A stretch of 7,686 bases of DNA from Alphaproteobacteria bacterium (GTDB lineage: Bacteria; Pseudomonadota; Alphaproteobacteria; Rhodospirillales; Magnetospirillaceae): positions 1 through 7,686 of the forward strand of contig JADFZP010000145.1 in assembly GCA_015232485.1 (NCBI GenBank), in the 5' to 3' direction. Shown here in pieces: positions 6,086 to 7,686 of this stretch (position 1 is its first letter; the number at the start of each line of letters is the position of its first letter). The translations under genes and the position numbers were made by a program. The notes under the pieces were generated by a model that had not been told where the DNA came from, did no database searches, and worked only from the letters and a program-made list of their open reading frames with translations.

Positions 6086-7684
6086 CTAGCGCGCGCAGGC
6101 CCCGGAGGGCAAGCCCGGCTCGGCGGTTTCAACCAGGGCGACGGGCAGCGCGATGTGGAAGACGCTGCCCTCGCCCGGCCGCGAGTCGACCCAGATCCGC
6201 CCCTGATGGCGCTCGATCACCTTCTTGGCGACCGCGAGGCCGATGCCGGTGCCGGAATACTCGTTGCGGCCGTGCAGGCGTTGGAATATCTGGAAGATGC
6301 GGTCGTGATACTCGGGCTCGATGCCGATGCCGTTGTCGGCCACCGAGACGATCCACTCGCGGCCATCGCGCCGGCACGATACGGCGACGCGCGGCGGCCG
6401 ATCGGGCGCGTGATACTTGATGGCGTTGCCGATCAGGTTCTGGAAGACCCGGCTCATCTCGAGCTCGTCCGCCGAAACGGTCGGCAGGTCGGGTTGGATC
6501 TCGACGACGGCGCCCGCCTCGCGGATCGCCACTTCGAGATTGCGGATGGCCGGCTCGACCACGGTCGCGAGCGGAGTCGGCACGATCGGGTTCCCGGTGC
6601 GGCCGATGCGCGAATATTCCAGCAGATCCATGATGAGTTCGCGCATGCGCAGGGCGCCATCCACGGCGAAGCGGATGTATTCGTCGGCGTCGCCATCCAG
6701 CTTTCCGCCATAACGGCGTTGCAGAAGCTGGAGATAGCTGGTCACCATCCGCAGCGGTTCCTGCAAATCGTGCGAGGCGACATAGGCGAACTGCTCAAGC
6801 TCGTGATTGGCGGTCGCCAACTTCGAGAAACTGTCTTTCAGCGCCGTCTCGGCGTGGCGACGGTCGGTGATGTCGTGGACGATCGAATAGAGCAGAACGC
6901 GCCCGGCGATTTCCAGCGGGCCGCTATGCACCTCGACATCGCGCACCGCGCCCGAGGCGAGACGGTGGCGGAACAGGAAATGATTGCGCTGTTCCTGCCG
7001 CGCCGCCTGCATCTCCCTGGCGACCTCCTCGGGGCTTAGCGTGTTGATTTCGGTGATCGACTTGCCGACCAGTTCGTCGCGCGGCCAGCCATACCATTCG
7101 ACGGCCGCGTCATTGGCCTCGACGATGCGGCCATCGGCCGGGTCGATCAGCAGTTCGGCCACCTTGGCGCGCAGGAAGATTTCCCGGTAGCGGTGCTCGC
7201 TTTCGGCCAGTTCCGCGCCGCGTCGGTCGGCCAGCTCCAGGGCCTGCGAGCGGCCCATCAGCAGCAGACGGGCGGCGTACCACGTGGCGAGGCTCAGTCC
7301 CAATCCGGCGATCAGCACCAGCGTGGCCGCCGGCTGGGCGCCGGCCTCGTCGAAGGCCGCCGTGCTGGTCACCGAAAGCCGCCATTCCCGTCCGCCGACC
7401 GCCAACGGGCGGACGATGGTCAGCGGCGCGTCGCTGGGCGCGACCTCGCCGCCGCCGACCGAGTCGTAGATCGGCTCGACGCCGTCATGGAGTCGCACCC
7501 GCAGATAGGCGCCGGACGGACCAAGGATCGAATCGACGAAGCGCAACGAGTTGTAGCCGGCCGAAACCCATCCGACCAGCCGGGCGCGGCGCGCCTCGAC
7601 ATCGGCGGGCGCCGCGCCCCCGGCGTAAACCGGCAGGATGTGCAGATAATCCCGTCCCGATCCGCCCGGCGTGATCAGGCGCAG
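6086..7684 (-). CDS. CHASE-PAS sensor histidine kinase (N-terminus outside window)
   Basis: This is the last 532 residues of a membrane sensor histidine kinase. The frame stays open through the right edge, so a TTG at 7544-7546 is internal and not the start. The visible N-terminal part has the end of a CHASE-type periplasmic sensor: GGSGRDYLHILPVY, an EARRARLVGWV segment, then strands up to WRLSVTS. A membrane helix follows (about visible residues 119-143), then a short coiled coil and a PAS domain (about 162-276) ending in HDITDRR. The H-box FAYVASHDLQEPL puts the phospho-acceptor at codon 6770-6772; this form is common in phytochrome-like kinases. The ATPase domain has NLIGNAIKYH, DNGIGI and YSGTGIGLA. 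It has no receiver domain, and no response regulator is visible. CHASE domains bind small extracellular ligands. The TAG stop at 6086-6088 lies 36 bp before the substrate-binding protein gene. Confidence 0.93.
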   Translation of the reverse strand: MRLITPGGSGRDYLHILPVYAGGAAPADVEARRARLVGWVSAGYNSLRFVDSILGPSGAYLRVRLHDGVEPIYDSVGGGEVAPSDAPLTIVRPLAVGGREWRLSVTSTAAFDEAGAQPAATLVLIAGLGLSLATWYAARLLLMGRSQALELADRRGAELAESEHRYREIFLRAKVAELLIDPADGRIVEANDAAVEWYGWPRDELVGKSITEINTLSPEEVAREMQAARQEQRNHFLFRHRLASGAVRDVEVHSGPLEIAGRVLLYSIVHDITDRRHAETALKDSFSKLATANHELEQFAYVASHDLQEPLRMVTSYLQLLQRRYGGKLDGDADEYIRFAVDGALRMRELIMDLLEYSRIGRTGNPIVPTPLATVVEPAIRNLEVAIREAGAVVEIQPDLPTVSADELEMSRVFQNLIGNAIKYHAPDRPPRVAVSCRRDGREWIVSVADNGIGIEPEYHDRIFQIFQRLHGRNEYSGTGIGLAVAKKVIERHQGRIWVDSRPGEGSVFHIALPVALVETAEPGLPSGACAR

Positions 7685-7686
7685 CG

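Noticed and set aside
7544..7546. TTG at 7544-7546 as the start of the CHASE kinase
   Set aside because: The same frame continues without a stop to the window edge, and the upstream codons encode recognisable CHASE-like sequence (GGSGRDYLHILPVY).

Overview
The window is high-GC DNA with the gene style of an alphaproteobacterium. The best guess is Rhodospirillales, in or near the Magnetospirillum group. This rests on the GC-rich codon use, the multi-domain sensor kinases, and a palindromic intergenic repeat of the alphaproteobacterial type ATGCCCGGA-TCAAG-TCCGGGCAT. The taxonomic guess is inference; no rRNA, tRNA or other marker gene is present.

Layout. A short + strand gene end (2-136, C-terminus of a membrane protein) converges on a long run of five minus-strand genes filling the rest of the window. 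Read in their own direction, from the right edge leftward, these are: a CHASE-PAS sensor histidine kinase cut by the window edge (7684-6086); a periplasmic family-5 (peptide/nickel type) ABC substrate-binding protein with no permease or ATPase beside it (6049-4454); a small cytosolic four-helix-bundle copper-storage protein with 18 cysteines (4393-3989); a cytidylate-kinase-like P-loop protein (3907-3212); and a large hybrid histidine kinase with a periplasmic sensor, two PAS domains and a C-terminal receiver (3082-203). The gaps between them are 36, 60, 81 and 129 bp. The kinase-SBP pair is therefore probably co-transcribed. The last two genes may have promoters of their own: a TTGAGC-N17-TATCCT candidate precedes the kinase-like gene, and a small inverted repeat lies in the leader of the hybrid kinase.

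The convergent 3' region (about 162-240) is a BIME/REP-like repeat with two inverted half-elements. The hybrid kinase reads into it, takes its last ten or so residues from it, and stops inside it.

Working picture (inference): this is a signal-transduction and metal-handling neighbourhood. Two membrane sensor kinases flank an orphan binding protein, a Cu(I) store and a nucleotide-kinase-like protein. Nothing in the window shows that the genes share one pathway. No DNA-binding response regulator, RNA gene, insertion sequence or CRISPR array was found. The long open frames opposite the genes are GC-rich shadows.
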